Notes under the pieces: model-generated
What the model saw: only the letters and a program-made list of their open reading frames with translations
Database searches by the model: none
What the model was told of the DNA's origin: nothing
Shown here: piece after piece, positions 23,403 through 31,255 of the stretch
Layout: each line of letters begins with the position of its first letter
Position numbering within the stretch: the stretch's first letter is position 1
Origin: JBGLNJ01 sp034434835
Lineage (GTDB): Bacteria; Chloroflexota; Anaerolineae; Fen-1058
Length of the DNA: 64,000 nucleotides
Direction of reading: 5' to 3'
NCBI GenBank assembly: GCA_034434835.1
Contig: DAOTXX010000129.1
Location: 1 to 64,000 of the forward strand
Position numbers and translations under genes: made by a program

Positions 23403-24749
23403 TCACCACACCCGCTGCAAATCCGGGTTATCGCATCGCTTGCGACCGACTTTGACCATGTCTACCCATTCGCCGTGGACCTGAATGCGCACCACATCGG
23501 CGGTAAAGTCGGTGACGGTGCCGGCGTGATCGCTGTTGTTGAACAACCACGAGCCAACGGCGTAAATGTCTGCGGGCACTCCGAGCTTTTCAAAGCGCGT
23601 GATCTTGTCCGGCGTAAAGCCGCCGCTCACGACGATCTTGACGTTTTGGCAATACTCGCGCGCCCGTTCGCGCCAGGCTTCGGGCAGTGACCATGCTTCC
23701 CAGGCATGATCGAGCGCGTGTCGGACGTTGAACACCAGTCGCGGTGTCACGCCCAGGTCAAGGGTGGGATCGCCCAGCGGGGGCACGGAAACGTCTCGCA
23801 CACTCCCTGAGGTGTCCAGTCGTACTCCATACAACCGATATTTCCTGGCTTCGGTTTCGTCACCGCGATCCGTGGCTTCCCGATATTTGGCGAACATCGC
23901 CTCCAGCGTCCGCAGGCTGTCCAGCACACAATCATTGTTAAAATCCACCAGCGCGATGCGCGGGATGGAGGGCGGGCGCGTCGCTGCAAAGGCCAGCATC
24001 GCTGCGGCGGTATCGCCAAAGAAACAAGCGATCGCCGCATGGGCCACCGTGCCGCCGCCAGCGCCGCCCCACCAATCGCCTTGTGCGTCGGTCGAAACAA
24101 AGGGGCCAAGCCTGCCGCCAAAGTCGGCATTGAAGCGCTGGACGGCAATGTTGTAGGCGTAACCATCGGCGGCCTGAACTTCGTGCGCGTCAAAGCGAGC
24201 GGGAAAGAACAGCACCGGCTTGCCCCGCGCGGCGATGAAGGTTTGGTAAACGTTAGTCGCTACGCGCGAGGCGCGCGTCAAGATTCCCAACGTCGGCGTC
24301 TCGAGCATTGCAAAGTCGCGGTAACGTCCGCGCACGCGCATCACGGGCAGGATGCGCGTGGGATCGCCGTTGTAGGTCACCGTCACGCCATCGTGCACGG
24401 CTTCGACTTCCAGTTGGTTCCACGTTTCGATAAAGCGATCGCCCTCAAAATAGCCAGAGCAGTGGCGGAGCATGGCCAATGCCTTGTCCACGCCAACCAC
24501 CACCGTGGTGCCGGGCCGCCGCGTGAACCACTGCATCTCGACCTTCAGATTGCCCACGTCCACATCGCTCAGGTCCACGCCGTGCAGGTTGGGATAGTGG
24601 CCGGCGTAGCGATAACCACTTGCCGCGCACGCGGCCAACATGGCTGTGATGTTTTCGAAATACTTGTCGCTATACCAGCCGCGCCGCATCCGCTCGATGT
24701 CGAGCTTGAAGGTCTCGTTGGTCAATCGTTTGCCGTCGAAAATGCTCAT
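23403..24749 (-). CDS. pncB: Nicotinate phosphoribosyltransferase-like
   Basis: The 448-residue product fits the NAPRTase family. It has the N-terminal LTNETFKLDIERMRRGWYSD, the phosphoribosyl-binding segment (IALVDFNNDC, YGVRLDTSGSV) and the C-terminal VVSGGFTPDKITRFEKLGVPADIYAVGSWL. The reaction joins nicotinate and PRPP to give nicotinate mononucleotide in the Preiss-Handler salvage path. It lies 32 bases after pncA, so the two steps nicotinamide to nicotinate to mononucleotide are in one operon, under the NrtR-type operator upstream of pncA. It belongs to the bacterial branch that has the C-terminal glycine-rich loop. Confidence 0.88.
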   Translation of the reverse strand: MSIFDGKRLTNETFKLDIERMRRGWYSDKYFENITAMLAACAASGYRYAGHYPNLHGVDLSDVDVGNLKVEMQWFTRRPGTTVVVGVDKALAMLRHCSGYFEGDRFIETWNQLEVEAVHDGVTVTYNGDPTRILPVMRVRGRYRDFAMLETPTLGILTRASRVATNVYQTFIAARGKPVLFFPARFDAHEVQAADGYAYNIAVQRFNADFGGRLGPFVSTDAQGDWWGGAGGGTVAHAAIACFFGDTAAAMLAFAATRPPSIPRIALVDFNNDCVLDSLRTLEAMFAKYREATDRGDETEARKYRLYGVRLDTSGSVRDVSVPPLGDPTLDLGVTPRLVFNVRHALDHAWEAWSLPEAWRERAREYCQNVKIVVSGGFTPDKITRFEKLGVPADIYAVGSWLFNNSDHAGTVTDFTADVVRIQVHGEWVDMVKVGRKRCDNPDLQRVW

Positions 24750-24781
24750 GCTGTCCTCGTAGCCATCACACTCAAAGGCAT

Positions 24782-25495
24782 CTATTTGGCTGCCGCCACC
24801 ACTTCGATCCCGTTCAAGGCCATGTGATACAGGAAAATCAGGTGGAGCAAATCGCCCGCATGGGGCAGGATGCCCAGCGATTGAGCCAGGTCCATCGGCA
24901 GATCATACGTGTCCACACAGTCAGCCGGGAGGATGACGCGCACGTCGCGCAGTTGCAGGTTGTTGGCGCGCAGGCGCAGCGCCATCGCCATTTGGTAAAT
25001 GCACAGGTCAGTGCAATCGCCCACGATGATGAATGTGTTCACGTCGGAATGACGAGTCAGCCAATCCTGGAACGCGGGCGCCAGGCTGGAATCAATCGAA
25101 TTCTTGGGGACAATCGTGAACTGGTGGGCAAAGGGCAATGCGGCCAGCTCTGGCGCGGTCTCGGCCTCTGTGGTGCCTCGCACGCAGTGCGGCGCAAAGC
25201 TGCCGAACTCGACGGCGTCCGGTTCGTGCGTGTCTTGGGTCAGCACAAAATGTCGGACCCCCAGCGCATACGCGCGTTCGAACAGTCGCGCGACCGGGGC
25301 GAGGAGGGCCTGCACGCGCGGCGAGGCCAATGGCCCAACCGTGCAAAAGCCTTTGATGAGGTCTACGGACACGACCGCCGCGCGCGATGGCTCCTTGAGC
25401 ACGGCGGCCAGGTCGAGCGTCGGCAACCGGGTATGCCAGTCGGCCAGATAATCGAGGAACGGTTGGCTCTGCTCCAAGAGCGTTCGGGAGTTCAT
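24782..25495 (-). CDS. pncA: Nicotinamidase / isochorismatase-family hydrolase
   Basis: The 237-residue product has the cysteine hydrolase fold: catalytic Asp in VVSVDLIKGFC, Lys in IVPKNSIDSSL and nucleophile Cys in VGDCTDLCIYQMAMALR. Together with the linked pncB and nrtR, this points to nicotinamidase (nicotinamide to nicotinate and ammonia). The start MNSRTLLEQ at 25495 has AAAGGAG nine bases upstream; an in-frame codon at 25525 is less likely. The promoter and a palindromic operator lie 70-120 bases upstream. An isochorismatase of another role is possible but the gene context argues against it. Confidence 0.85.
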   Translation of the reverse strand: MNSRTLLEQSQPFLDYLADWHTRLPTLDLAAVLKEPSRAAVVSVDLIKGFCTVGPLASPRVQALLAPVARLFERAYALGVRHFVLTQDTHEPDAVEFGSFAPHCVRGTTEAETAPELAALPFAHQFTIVPKNSIDSSLAPAFQDWLTRHSDVNTFIIVGDCTDLCIYQMAMALRLRANNLQLRDVRVILPADCVDTYDLPMDLAQSLGILPHAGDLLHLIFLYHMALNGIEVVAAAK

Positions 25496-25563
25496 GCTTA
25501 TGCTCCTTTCAGGCGTGTTTCGCATACTTGGGTGCTGTCGAAACGAAGGGCGGTTTGTCCCAT

Positions 25564-25613
25564 TTAGTGTTTTTTCAACACTAATTATAGCCCGGCCGGG
25601 CGGGTTTTGTCAA
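25564..25613 (-). promoter_or_regulatory. NrtR-type operator and promoter of pncA-pncB
   Basis: On the minus strand TTGACA (25613-25608), an 18-base spacer and TATAAT (25589-25584) form a near-consensus promoter. The perfect palindrome TTAGTGTT-N5-AACACTAA (25564-25584) begins on the last base of the -10. The core TAGTGT-N7-ACACTA has the same geometry as the site in front of nrtR. A repressor bound here would block transcription start. Confidence 0.85.
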
Positions 25614-25635
25614 GGCCCTCTTCAGGGGCGTGCGT

Positions 25636-26310
25636 CTAGGGAAACAGCCGCCGCGCTTTGACCTCGGCCACGGCGTCTTCGCGGAAGCGGTACAGCTTGG
25701 CCGGGCGCCCTCGGCTGATGGTGATCTCGCCGGTCTCTTCGATGATGCCGCCTTCCAAAATCCGCCGTCGGAAATTGCGCTTGTCTAGCGACTCGCCCAG
25801 GATGATCTCGTAGGCTTTTTGGATTTCGGTCAGCGTGAAGGTGGGCGGCAGGAGCTGGAAGCCTGCGGCGGTGTATTCCAGCTTGTAGCGCAGGCGCTGC
25901 AAAGCGTACTGGAGGATCTGGTTGTGATCGAACGCCAGCTTGGGAAGCTGGTAAACGGACCACCAGCGCGCGTCGCTGGCGTCGGTGCCGGCCTGCACGG
26001 CCAGCGGCCCTGGCACCAGGGCAAAGTAAGCCACCGTGATCACACGCCCGCGCGGGTCGCGCTTGGGGTCGCCAAAGGTGTAAAGCTGCTCCAGATACAC
26101 GTCGCGGATGCCGGTCTCTTCTTTCAGTTCGCGGCGCGCGGCGGCTTCCAGCGACTCGTTGGCCTGGATGAACCCGCCGGGGATGGCCCAGCGTCCCTTC
26201 ATGGGCGGATTCTTGCGCTGGATGAGCAACACTTGCAGATCGTTCTCGCGTAGCGTAAAGATGATAACATCCACACTGACGGCAGGATAATGGTAATGAG
26301 TCCGCGCCAT
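25636..26310 (-). CDS. nrtR: NrtR, Nudix-fold repressor of NAD genes
   Basis: The product is 224 residues. Residues 10-145 are a Nudix domain whose box, GGFIQANESLEAAARRELKEETGI, keeps the R-E-x2-E-E core. Residues 155-222 are the C-terminal winged helix of NrtR regulators (FTLTEIQKAYEIILGESLDKRNFRRRILEGGIIEETGE). NrtR proteins bind ADP-ribose and repress NAD synthesis or salvage genes. Two matching operators, here and in front of pncA, and the pncA-pncB operon next door support this. The ATG at 26310 has AGGAG seven bases upstream. It is probably self-regulated. A catalytic Nudix enzyme without regulation is unlikely given the C-terminal domain. Confidence 0.9.
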   Translation of the reverse strand: MARTHYHYPAVSVDVIIFTLRENDLQVLLIQRKNPPMKGRWAIPGGFIQANESLEAAARRELKEETGIRDVYLEQLYTFGDPKRDPRGRVITVAYFALVPGPLAVQAGTDASDARWWSVYQLPKLAFDHNQILQYALQRLRYKLEYTAAGFQLLPPTFTLTEIQKAYEIILGESLDKRNFRRRILEGGIIEETGEITISRGRPAKLYRFREDAVAEVKARRLFP

Positions 26311-26322
26311 GCTGATCTCCTA

Positions 26323-26371
26323 TGGTGTCATTTGTACACCAAGTATAGTCCAGCCGGGCGTCGTTTGTCAA
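26323..26371 (-). promoter_or_regulatory. NrtR-type operator and promoter of nrtR
   Basis: On the minus strand TTGACA (26371-26366), 18 bases and TATACT (26347-26342) form the promoter. TGGTGT-N7-ACACCA (26323-26341) abuts the -10. Spacer length, operator length and placement are the same as at pncA, with only the third and fourth base positions of the arms differing. Confidence 0.82.
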
Positions 26372-26536
26372 GCTGCTATCGCGTGATGCGCCGGGTTGAT
26401 GGCCTCGTGCCCGGCGTTCTGGACACAGGGTTCAGCCCGTATTACGCATCTCCCTATCACGTTATGGTATAATCTTGACAGGCAAGTCCCCTCACGTGAC
26501 AATAGACCGACGCGGGGTGATTCGGAAGGAGGCGCG

Positions 26537-27109
26537 ATGGCAATTCAGTCGCAGGTTCAAACGCAGCGCAGGCTGTTCACGGCGGACGAATATCAGCAGA
26601 TGATTCGGGCGGGGGTGTTCGATGAAGATGACCGACTTGAACTCATCGAAGGAGAAATCACCGAGATGTCACCGATCAGCTCAAAACATGCAGGGCACGT
26701 CAACCGGCTGTCCGAGTTGTTGCGCGAACGCCTGCGAGGGCGTGTCTTGGTCAGCGTGCAGAATCCGGTTCACTTGGGCGAATACTCGGAGCCTCAACCC
26801 GACCTGACGCTGCTCCGCCCGCGTGCGGACTATTATGCTGATTCGCACCCCACGCCGGAAGACGTGCTGCTCGTCGTCGAGGTCGCCGACACGTCTGTCG
26901 GGTTCGATCGGGATGTCAAGATACCTATGTATGCGCGCGCTGGCGTTGGCGAGGTCTGGCTGGTGACGCTGGTGGACAAGTGGATTGAGGTCTATCGAGA
27001 GCCGACCCCCCAGGGATATCTTTCGATGCGGCGGGCTTTGCCTGGTGCGATGCTGGCGCCGCAGGCGTTCCCCGATGACGCGCTGGCTGTGGGCGACATC
27101 ATCGAGTAA
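26537..27109 (+). CDS. Uma2-family (DUF820) putative endonuclease
   Basis: The 190-residue product has the PD-(D/E)xK-like core of Uma2 proteins: LELIEGEITEMSPISSKHAGHVNRL, PQPDLTLLRPRADYY, LLVVEVADTSVGFDRDVKIPMYARAGVGEVWLV. The E in VVEVADTS and the K in DRDVKIPMYA are the expected active-site residues. The family is widespread in Chloroflexi and cyanobacteria and its biological role is unsettled. The ATG at 26537 has GGAAGGAGG upstream. aspS follows 13 bases after the stop, so the two may share a transcript. Confidence 0.85.
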   Translation: MAIQSQVQTQRRLFTADEYQQMIRAGVFDEDDRLELIEGEITEMSPISSKHAGHVNRLSELLRERLRGRVLVSVQNPVHLGEYSEPQPDLTLLRPRADYYADSHPTPEDVLLVVEVADTSVGFDRDVKIPMYARAGVGEVWLVTLVDKWIEVYREPTPQGYLSMRRALPGAMLAPQAFPDDALAVGDIIE

Positions 27110-27122
27110 GAAACGGCAGGAG

Positions 27123-28886
27123 ATGACTTTGCTCAAGACGCACAACTGTGGAGATTTGCGGGCGCAAGACGCCGGACATCGAGTGGCGCTGGCCGGTTGG
27201 CTTCACAAACGCCGCGATCATGGCGGATTGATTTTCATGGACTTGCGCGACCGCAGCGGGTTGGTGCAGATCGTCGTCAGCCCTGAAGCCGGCCAGGCTT
27301 ACCGGGTCGCCGAAATGGCGCGCAGCGAGTACGTGCTGGCGGTGCAGGGTCAGGTGCGCCTTCGCCCTGAAGGGCTGGCAAATCCGAACCTGCCGACTGG
27401 CGACATCGAGGTTGTGGCCGAGTCTGTCGTTCTGCTCAACGCTGCCAAACCGCCAGCGATCCCGGTGGATAACGATGGGCGCGCTGTGTCCGAAGACATG
27501 CGGCTGCGGTACCGTTATCTGGACCTGCGCCGTCCGCGGATGCAGCGCAACCTGATGTTGCGACACCAGGTCGTCAAGTTCATTCGAGATTACCTGAGCG
27601 CGCGCGGCTTTATTGAAGTCGAAACGCCCATCCTGATCAAGTCCACGCCGGAAGGCGCGCGCGACTATGTAGTGCCGAGCCGCCTGCACCCCGGCCAGTT
27701 CTATGCGCTTCCGCAAAGCCCGCAGCAGCTCAAGCAATTGCTGATGGTGGCCGGCTACGAGCGCTACTTTCAAATCGCGCGCTGCTTTCGCGATGAAGAC
27801 CTGCGCGGCGACCGCCAACCCGAGTTCACCCAACTCGATCTGGAAATGTCCTTTGTCGAGCGCGATGACGTGCTTGGACTGGTGGAGGGATTGTTCACCG
27901 AACTGGTGCCGGCCGTTTCGAACAAGCGCATTCTCTCGCCCTTTCCGCGTATGAGCTATGCCGAAGCGATGAGTCGCTTTGGCACCGACAAACCCGACCT
28001 GCGCTTTGGCCTGGAGTTGATTGACCTGACGGATGCACTTGGGGGCAGTGAATTCCAGGTCTTGCGCGCTGCCAGGGAAACCGGCGGCCAGATCAAAGCC
28101 GTGTGCGCGCTGGGTTGTGCCGGCTACACTCGCCGCGAGCTGGATGAACTGACGACGGTTGTGAAGGGACTGGGAGCCAAAGGGTTGGTGACTTTGGCTT
28201 TTGCCGCTGATGGCGTCAAAGGCCCGGCGGTCAAGTTCTTGAAATCAGGCGAGTTGAACGAGATCCGCCAGCGCCTTCAAGCGCAAGAGGGCGACCTGGT
28301 GTGCATCATCGCCGATCAGCCCGGCGTCGTTGCCAAATCGCTTTCGACCTTGCGGCTCATGTTCCGCGATCGATTCAATCTTGCCCCGCCCGACTTGATG
28401 GCATTTGGATGGATCGTAGACTTTCCGATGTTCGAGTGGAACGAAGAAGAAAAACGTTGGGATGCCGCGCATCATCCGTTCACCATGCCCAAGCGCGAGC
28501 ACCTCGATCGGTTGGAAACCGATCCGGCTTCGGTGCTTTCTGATGCCTACGATCTGGTGTGCAATGGTTATGAGCTGGCCTCGGGCAGCATCCGTATTCA
28601 CGACCGCGAGATTCAACGTCGCATCTTTCGGGTGCTGAATTACAGTGACGATGAGATTCAAGCTCGTTTCGGTCATATGTTGGATGCGTTCGAATACGGT
28701 GCGCCGCCGCATGGCGGCATGGCCCCGGGCATTGACCGGTTTGTGATGTTACTCGCTGACGAGCCAAGTATCCGAGAGGTGATTGCCTTTCCCAAGACGG
28801 CCAGCGCCACTGACCTGATGGCCAATGCGCCATCGCCGATCGATCAGCGGCAGCTTGACGAGTTGCGTTTGTGTATCAAAGATTAG
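27123..28886 (+). CDS. aspS: Aspartyl-tRNA synthetase
   Basis: The 587-residue product is a full-length bacterial AspRS. Residues 1-105 are the OB-fold anticodon domain (VALAGWLHKRRDHGGLIFMDLRDRSG). The class II core has motif 2 (FRDEDLRGDRQPEFTQLDLE), the bacterial GAD insertion (about 290-410) and motif 3 (GMAPGIDRFVMLLADEPSIRE). It charges tRNA-Asp with aspartate; whether it also charges tRNA-Asn cannot be judged. The ATG at 27123 nearly touches AGGAG, so the in-frame TTG two codons later (27129), at normal spacing, may be the true start. The 6S-like RNA lies 50 bases downstream. Confidence 0.95.
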   Translation: MTLLKTHNCGDLRAQDAGHRVALAGWLHKRRDHGGLIFMDLRDRSGLVQIVVSPEAGQAYRVAEMARSEYVLAVQGQVRLRPEGLANPNLPTGDIEVVAESVVLLNAAKPPAIPVDNDGRAVSEDMRLRYRYLDLRRPRMQRNLMLRHQVVKFIRDYLSARGFIEVETPILIKSTPEGARDYVVPSRLHPGQFYALPQSPQQLKQLLMVAGYERYFQIARCFRDEDLRGDRQPEFTQLDLEMSFVERDDVLGLVEGLFTELVPAVSNKRILSPFPRMSYAEAMSRFGTDKPDLRFGLELIDLTDALGGSEFQVLRAARETGGQIKAVCALGCAGYTRRELDELTTVVKGLGAKGLVTLAFAADGVKGPAVKFLKSGELNEIRQRLQAQEGDLVCIIADQPGVVAKSLSTLRLMFRDRFNLAPPDLMAFGWIVDFPMFEWNEEEKRWDAAHHPFTMPKREHLDRLETDPASVLSDAYDLVCNGYELASGSIRIHDREIQRRIFRVLNYSDDEIQARFGHMLDAFEYGAPPHGGMAPGIDRFVMLLADEPSIREVIAFPKTASATDLMANAPSPIDQRQLDELRLCIKD

Positions 28887-28900
28887 CCGGGTGATCGCAT

Positions 28901-28929
28901 TTGCAGGTTTCAGTAAATTGTGTTAGTAT
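28901..28929 (+). promoter_or_regulatory. Promoter of the 6S-like RNA
   Basis: TTGCAG (28901-28906), 17 bases and TAGTAT (28924-28929). The predicted start, about seven bases downstream (28936), coincides with the base of the closing stem of the RNA. Confidence 0.65.
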
Positions 28930-28935
28930 ATGGAC

Positions 28936-29116
28936 ACCCTGCTGTGTGCGTGACGTCGCATACGCGTTTTGAGCCAACACCTATAAAATAGGGGACCGTC
29001 ACTCTAGAGGGGATGCGATAGCCTGAACAGGCAAGGCTGAACCAATAGGCTAGGTTCCCACCTGCGTAAGCAGGTTCAAAACTTGGCGACGCACGGCACG
29101 GCGGGGAACGTTTTTT
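28936..29116 (+). ncRNA. ssrS: Probable 6S RNA
   Basis: A stem of about 20 pairs can be drawn between 28937-28959 (CCCTGCTGTGTGCGTGACGTCGC read in blocks) and 29086-29106 (GCGACG, CACG, GCACGGCGGGG), with two single-base bulges. A second stem, CACCTG ... CAGGTT (29059-29075), and a run AAAAC precede the 3' arm. The 3' arm pattern CACCTG-loop-CAGGTTC ... CGGCACGGCGGGGA resembles known 6S RNAs. A promoter starts exactly at the stem base, and six T follow the stem. 6S RNA mimics an open promoter and holds the housekeeping RNA polymerase. The length (about 180) fits. The assignment is by pattern only. Confidence 0.7.
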
Positions 29117-29118
29117 AT

Positions 29119-29145
29119 CCGCCGGATCATCTCCGGCGGTTTTTG
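29119..29145 (+). terminator. Rho-independent terminator after the 6S-like RNA
   Basis: CCGCCGG (29119-29125) and CCGGCGG (29133-29139) form a 7-bp GC stem followed by five T, G and three T. Confidence 0.88.
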
Positions 29146-29356
29146 TTTGGTCTGAATGTCCGCTGTTCCGTTTTTGTGGTACAATCCCCGCGCGGTGAGG
29201 AAGCTGTCCAGCCTCCTGCAGGTTACTGTGGGGTGTTGCTTCACGTTGAGCGGCTTCAATCTATGGTGCTTCGACTGTGAAGCGGGAGGTTGATCAGATC
29301 CCACATGCGCGGCGGACGATCTCAACAGTGACACAAGGCAGACAACGGAGCTGACC
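29146..29356 (+). other. Leader of the epimerase gene, possibly structured
   Basis: This 210-base stretch has a -10-like TACAAT near 29180 and then about 160 bases before the ATG at 29357. GCTTCAC (29239-29245) and GTGAAGC (29277-29283) can pair across a 31-base loop. No gene or known riboswitch was recognised. Confidence 0.35.
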
Positions 29357-30292
29357 ATGATCCTTGTCACCGGGGCGACTGGGTTTATCGGCAAGCGCGT
29401 TGTGGCGCGGTTGGCTGCGACGGGCCTTGAGGTGCGCTGCCTGGTTCGCCCGGCCCGCAAAGAGCGTACATTGCCCGCGGGCGTCAGTGTCCACATGGTC
29501 GCCGGTGATCTGTCCGATCCTCCTGCATTGCGCGTGGCGATGCAACGCGTGGATACTGTCATCCACTTGGCCTCGATTTGGACCGAGCATGGCGCGCGGA
29601 CTTTTGAATCGGTCAATTACCAGGGCACGCTCAATCTCATCGAGGCGGCGCACGAAGTTGGCGCCAGCCGCTTGATCTTCCTAAGCTACCCCGGCGCTGA
29701 CCGCAACAGCGCCTATGCTTTCCTGCGGAGCAAGGCCCTGGCCGAAGAAGCTGTCCGCTTGTCAGAACTCAAGTTCACGATCTTGCGCCCGTCTTGGGTC
29801 TATGGCCCGGAAGACAGATGGACGACACACATCGCCATGGTGCTCAAGTCCGTGCCGTTTTTCTTTCCGGTGGTCGGCGATGGGCAGACACGCTTGCAAC
29901 CTTTGTGGGTCGAAGACCTTGCCCAGTGTATCGAGCAATGCTTGACCCGGCCCAAGACGATTGGCAAAACGATCCCGCTGGGCGGGCCGGGGTATTTCAC
30001 TTTTAACGACGCGCTGGATGTGATCGCTCAGACGCTCGAGGTTCGCCGACGCAAGCTGTTCGTTCGCCTGCCGTTGGCGCGCCAGGTGGCCGAGACCATG
30101 GAGCACCTGATGCCCAGACCCTTCTTGACCACGACGACGCTGGACTTGCTCAATGTGGACACGACGACTGACCTGGGTTCCGTGACACAAAACTTTGGCT
30201 TCGAGCCAGCGCGATTTGCTTCAGCCGTCAGTTATCTGCGTGACCAACCCTGGTGGCGGCGTTTTTGGGGCACCTTGTTGGGTCGGCCGTAG
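29357..30292 (+). CDS. SDR-type NAD(P)-binding epimerase/reductase
   Basis: The 311-residue product begins with the Rossmann motif LVTGATGFIGKRVVARL (GxxGxxG). The Asp that ends strand 3 is in VAGDLSD. The catalytic tyrosine region reads SAYAFLRSKALAEEAVR. This has Y-x5-K rather than Y-x3-K, so it belongs to the atypical extended SDR group near NDUFA9-like proteins, which often bind nucleotide without classic epimerase chemistry. The C-terminal part (VRLPLARQVAETMEHL) could touch membrane or partner proteins. GGAG precedes the ATG. The next gene starts 33 bases later. Substrate unknown. Confidence 0.8.
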   Translation: MILVTGATGFIGKRVVARLAATGLEVRCLVRPARKERTLPAGVSVHMVAGDLSDPPALRVAMQRVDTVIHLASIWTEHGARTFESVNYQGTLNLIEAAHEVGASRLIFLSYPGADRNSAYAFLRSKALAEEAVRLSELKFTILRPSWVYGPEDRWTTHIAMVLKSVPFFFPVVGDGQTRLQPLWVEDLAQCIEQCLTRPKTIGKTIPLGGPGYFTFNDALDVIAQTLEVRRRKLFVRLPLARQVAETMEHLMPRPFLTTTTLDLLNVDTTTDLGSVTQNFGFEPARFASAVSYLRDQPWWRRFWGTLLGRP

Positions 30293-30325
30293 AGGGACAC
30301 TCGATTTGCCTTCACAGTGAGTGAT

Positions 30326-31255
30326 ATGCCAGAGTTTACGATCCGCCCATTGGAATCTATCGAGGACTATCGGGCCTGTGAAGAAATCCAGCGCCAGGTC
30401 TGGGGACCGGGCGATGCCGAGGTCGTTCCGCTGAACATGCTGTCCGCCGTCAAGCGTAATGGTGGCATTGCGCTGGGCGCATTCGTGGACGAACGACTCG
30501 TCGGCTTTGTGTTCGGTTTTCTGGGCACCAGCGAGCGTTTTGGCCCGGAGGCTCCAGCGACAGTCAAGCTCAAACACCATTCGCATATGTTAGCCGTCCT
30601 GCCCCAGTGGCGCGATGAAGGGGTGGGCTATGCGCTCAAGCTGGCCCAGCGCGAGGCAGCCCGCGCCCAGGGCTTGCGGCTGATGACCTGGACCTACGAC
30701 CCGTTGGAAAGCCGCAATGCGCTGCTCAACATCTCCAAACTTGGCGCTGTGTGCAGCACGTATTACCGTGATTACTATGGGCCGATGCGGGATGAGCTGA
30801 ACGTGGGCCTGCCTAGCGATCGCTTTCAGGTGGATTGGTACATTGCCAGCAAGCGAGTCGCCAAGCGATTGGAAGCCAGTCGTGGACGATTGGAGCGCCA
30901 GCATTATACGGACGCTGGAGCCATGATACTCAATCCGGCCACGTTTGGAGCGCAATTCCCACGCCCGTCCGAACAGGTGGTTGAACTATTCACCAGCATG
31001 GCGCTCGTCGAAATCCCGGCTGATTTTCAATCGCTCAAACGCGCTGACCCAACGTTGGCGCTCGCCTGGCGCATGCAAACGCGCCGGATTTTCGAGCGCG
31101 CATTCAGTCATGGCTACATGGTCACCGATTATGTGTTTGAATCGAATCCCCGGCGCGGTTTCTATGTGCTCACACATGTCGAGCCAGGCGGCCGGCCAGG
31201 GGCGGATTGGAGCATCTTTGCGGATGAGTTGGCAGACCCCAGGGGCTTGAAATGA
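30326..31255 (+). CDS. GNAT-family acyltransferase (COG3375-like)
   Basis: The 309-residue product has a GNAT fold in its first 160 residues: IRPLESIEDYRACEEIQRQVWG, then LVGFVFGF, then the acetyl-CoA loop region (LPQWRDEGVGYALKLAQREAA) and ESRNALLNISKLGAVCSTYYRDYYG. A C-terminal part of about 130 residues with no clear catalytic motif follows. Proteins of this type sit beside N-acylamino-acid racemases and are proposed to put succinyl on D-amino acids. It overlaps the next gene by the ATGA bases, so translation is coupled. The ATG at 30326 is used; a GTG nine bases before is possible. Confidence 0.82.
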   Translation: MPEFTIRPLESIEDYRACEEIQRQVWGPGDAEVVPLNMLSAVKRNGGIALGAFVDERLVGFVFGFLGTSERFGPEAPATVKLKHHSHMLAVLPQWRDEGVGYALKLAQREAARAQGLRLMTWTYDPLESRNALLNISKLGAVCSTYYRDYYGPMRDELNVGLPSDRFQVDWYIASKRVAKRLEASRGRLERQHYTDAGAMILNPATFGAQFPRPSEQVVELFTSMALVEIPADFQSLKRADPTLALAWRMQTRRIFERAFSHGYMVTDYVFESNPRRGFYVLTHVEPGGRPGADWSIFADELADPRGLK

